The notes under the pieces: model-generated
Seen by the model: only the letters and a program-made list of their open reading frames with translations
What the model was told of the DNA's origin: nothing
The model's database searches: none
Source of the DNA: a bacterium
GTDB taxonomy: Bacteria; Desulfobacterota; DSWW01
Direction: 5' to 3'
Assembly (NCBI GenBank): GCA_028277985.1
Contig: JANQFG010000228.1
Span: 1-64,000 of the forward strand
DNA length: 64,000 bases
Shown: in pieces, positions 62,414-64,000 of the stretch
Numbering within the stretch: the first letter of the stretch is position 1
How the letters are laid out: each line of letters starts with the position of its first letter
Position numbers and translations under genes: made by a program

Positions 62414-63742
62414 ATGAGACACTCTATGCTCCTGATGAGCGCGGTGTTCGCCCTTCTTCTGCTGGCGAGTTGTTCGGGCGACGAGGTGGAGGACCTTGTA
62501 TTGAAGGACTTCGGGGCAGGGGGAGCGCCCGAGGCAAGGATCCCCTGCCAGGATGTGGCAGAATGTGATGATGACGACCCCTGTACGATCGATCGCTGCT
62601 ACGAGGGCTTCTGCGACCCCGAGCCGAATCCGATCGATGCCGATCTGGACGGCTACGTGAGCCACATCTGCGGGGGACCGGATTGTGACGATGAAGACGA
62701 CGGGATTCATCCCGGGATCCTCGAAGCCCCCTACGATGACGAGATATGTTTCGATGGGTTGGACAACGACTGCAATGACTTGCTGGACGAAGAGGACGCC
62801 GGTTGCTTCCATTGCGAAACGGCCGACGACTGTGACGACGGCAACCCTTGCACGCAGCAGGTTTGCGTGGATGGACGGTGCGCCTATACGAACCAGCCGG
62901 GGGCCTGTGACGACGGGAATGCCTGTACGGTGAACGATGTCTGTCTTGGCGGATTCTGTATGGGCGACCCCCTGGACGCCGACGGAGACGGGTACATAGA
63001 CGCGGGCTGCGGTGGGGATGATTGCGACGACACGCTGGCCGAGGTTCACCCGGGGGCCCAGGAGGGGCCCACCACTGATCCTTCGTGCGGGGATGGATCC
63101 GACAACGATTGCGACGGTCTTACGGATACCGCAGAGATCGCCTGCCAGGCGGGCAACAAGGTCATCGAGCTGACCTCAGAGGACGAGCTTGCGCCTGGCT
63201 GGACGGACCTGGAAATCGCGCTCACGGTCGGCACGTTCCAGGAGAACGAAGTGGTTCGCATTTCCTATTCGGGCGAGGTGGATGCCGTGTACGTCACCTC
63301 CGAGGACAGGGTGCGGGCGGAGAGCATGGTGCTCGACGTCGAGCCGGTGACGGCCAGCATCCTGATTCCGCTGGGTACATTGACGGTCGATATCGGGGCG
63401 TTCCGGGTGGAGTCGAATGATCCGGAAGACCTGATCCTCGATCCGGGAGGCCGGTTCACGGCGAATATCCGTCTACGCGTAGACTCCGTGATAACAGCAC
63501 GTCTGGGTATCCTGCCCATCGTCCAGGACTTCCCCATGTCCTTGCTGTCTGAAGACATGAGCGTCTCGGGGCAGTGGACGCCACGAGGCGACACGGATGG
63601 GGACGGCCTGGATGAATATGATCTGCTTGTGGATGGCGAACTGACTTACGGATTTCCTTCCATGGAGGTGCTCCTCCTTGGGCAGGTTGCGGCGGACATA
63701 AGCGGGGACGTGCATTTGGGTTTCCGGGGTGAAGAGCTCTAG
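62414..63742 (+). CDS. MopE-like metal-binding repeat lipoprotein
   Basis: 442 aa. Lipobox LLASC in the signal peptide gives a lipidated N-terminus. At least two MopE-type units follow: DADLDGYVSHICGGPDCDDE with FDGLDNDCNDLLDEED, and DADGDGYIDAGCGGDDCDDT with GDGSDNDCDGLTD; Cys-rich EGF-like spacers (DDGNPCTQQVCVDGRC, DDGNACTVNDVCLGGFC) lie between them. The Asp-rich units probably bind calcium or copper at the cell surface. Residues 255-442 form a beta-sandwich-like domain without Cys. Such proteins are typical of myxobacteria and related deltaproteobacteria. AAGGAG precedes the ATG; 65 nt from the preceding lipoprotein. Confidence 0.82.
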   Translation: MRHSMLLMSAVFALLLLASCSGDEVEDLVLKDFGAGGAPEARIPCQDVAECDDDDPCTIDRCYEGFCDPEPNPIDADLDGYVSHICGGPDCDDEDDGIHPGILEAPYDDEICFDGLDNDCNDLLDEEDAGCFHCETADDCDDGNPCTQQVCVDGRCAYTNQPGACDDGNACTVNDVCLGGFCMGDPLDADGDGYIDAGCGGDDCDDTLAEVHPGAQEGPTTDPSCGDGSDNDCDGLTDTAEIACQAGNKVIELTSEDELAPGWTDLEIALTVGTFQENEVVRISYSGEVDAVYVTSEDRVRAESMVLDVEPVTASILIPLGTLTVDIGAFRVESNDPEDLILDPGGRFTANIRLRVDSVITARLGILPIVQDFPMSLLSEDMSVSGQWTPRGDTDGDGLDEYDLLVDGELTYGFPSMEVLLLGQVAADISGDVHLGFRGEEL

Positions 63743-63748
63743 CAGGAC

Positions 63749-64000
63749 TCACTCGAAAGCCTGCTGCCGGACGGCCCAGGCCTTGGGGAACATGCTCTTG
63801 ACGCGGTTGCCCTCCTCCCCCTGTTCCGGAAGGAAGAGGGCGACCCCGAATTCGACCCCCTGGTGGCGGACGAGCACGTAGCCGATGCCTGTGCAGGACC
63901 GCACCTGGTCCGGACGCAGAAGGATCTCCTGCCTCTGGACATAGGTCTGGATCTGATCGACATCCAGATCGATCGTGTTCTGCCTCGCCTTCCCCCCGAA
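63749..64000 (-). CDS. C-terminal end of an RsmB/RsmF-type RNA (cytosine-5) methyltransferase
   Basis: The last 83 codons plus stop, read from the window edge on the minus strand. The protein begins FGGKARQNTIDLDVDQIQTY and continues to GIGYVLVRHQGVEFGVALF and RVKSMFPKAWAVRQQAF. The GYVLVRxxG strand and the RVKS-PK ending resemble the C-terminal domain of NOL1/NOP2/sun family rRNA methyltransferases such as RsmF. The catalytic domain is outside the window, so only the family tail supports the call. It is convergent with the MopE-like gene, 6 nt apart. Confidence 0.55.
   Translation of the reverse strand, partial: FGGKARQNTIDLDVDQIQTYVQRQEILLRPDQVRSCTGIGYVLVRHQGVEFGVALFLPEQGEEGNRVKSMFPKAWAVRQQAFE

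Overview
The window is dense, GC-rich (roughly 60 percent by eye) bacterial chromosome with genes on both strands in short operons. It carries no tRNA, rRNA, CRISPR array, transposase or phage gene that I can see. Gene content suggests a Desulfobacterota-type (former Deltaproteobacteria) anaerobe or facultative anaerobe: BadH/BadI-like alicyclic acid enzymes, PaaK-type CoA ligases, an NfnAB-like flavin-based transhydrogenase pair, a glycyl radical enzyme, an AtuA-family operon, a MopE-repeat lipoprotein and a TIGR02147-family protein. The taxonomic call is inference from content, not from a marker gene.

Layout. (1) 2-10593, plus strand: the end of a thiolase, a PaaK-like acyl-CoA ligase, a three-gene GlcE/GlcF/GlcD-like flavin/iron-sulfur oxidoreductase, BadI-like ring hydrolase, BadH-like dehydrogenase and two acyl-CoA dehydrogenases; together a plausible beta-oxidation and ring-cleavage operon for a cyclic carboxylic acid. 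(2) 10686-13661, minus strand: crotonase, split AtuA pair and a DUF1330 protein, divergent from a MarR regulator (13781) that has a near-consensus promoter and an overlapping palindrome. (3) 14339-18213: a hybrid histidine kinase with two receivers and an Hpt domain, then a putative metalloprotease behind a possible sigma-28 promoter. (4) 18461-21569, minus strand: HEAT-repeat protein, NfnA-like and NfnB-like subunits. (5) 21801-29557: YkoP-like protein, HpnK-like deacetylase, LolA-like carrier, MMPL/RND exporter, lipoprotein, HpnI-like glycosyltransferase and a sulfotransferase, which look like a glycolipid synthesis and export locus. (6) 29664-35243: VTT membrane protein, an amidase with a probable small GatC/AtzG-like partner, an array of variable palindromes, a beta-CASP ribonuclease and a PlsC-type acyltransferase.

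(7) 35858-40646: MaoC hydratase, SDR, a secreted small protein, a Nudix hydrolase, a crotonase and a radical SAM protein. (8) 40869-45418, minus strand: aconitase, ACT-domain protein and PaaK. (9) 45774-48392, plus strand: small NTF2-like, SRPBCC, DUF3795 and VOC proteins. (10) 48460-52148, minus strand: thiolase then an unusual glycyl radical enzyme whose usual Cys-x-Glu motif reads Cys-x-Tyr. (11) 52298-60633, minus strand: a secreted protein with a possible C-terminal sorting tail, an Omp85-like barrel with an unusual N-terminal half, a PreP-like M16 protease and a PAS diguanylate cyclase. (12) 61018-64000: TIGR02147 protein, two lipoproteins (the second MopE-like), and the end of an RsmB/RsmF-type RNA methyltransferase.

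The common theme is acyl-CoA chemistry: about a dozen genes are CoA ligases, acyl-CoA dehydrogenases, crotonases, thiolases, MaoC or SDR proteins. The best candidates for new biology are the glycolipid locus, the glycyl radical enzyme with its altered active site, the BadH/BadI plus GlcDEF-like operon, and the palindrome array at 32162-32450.
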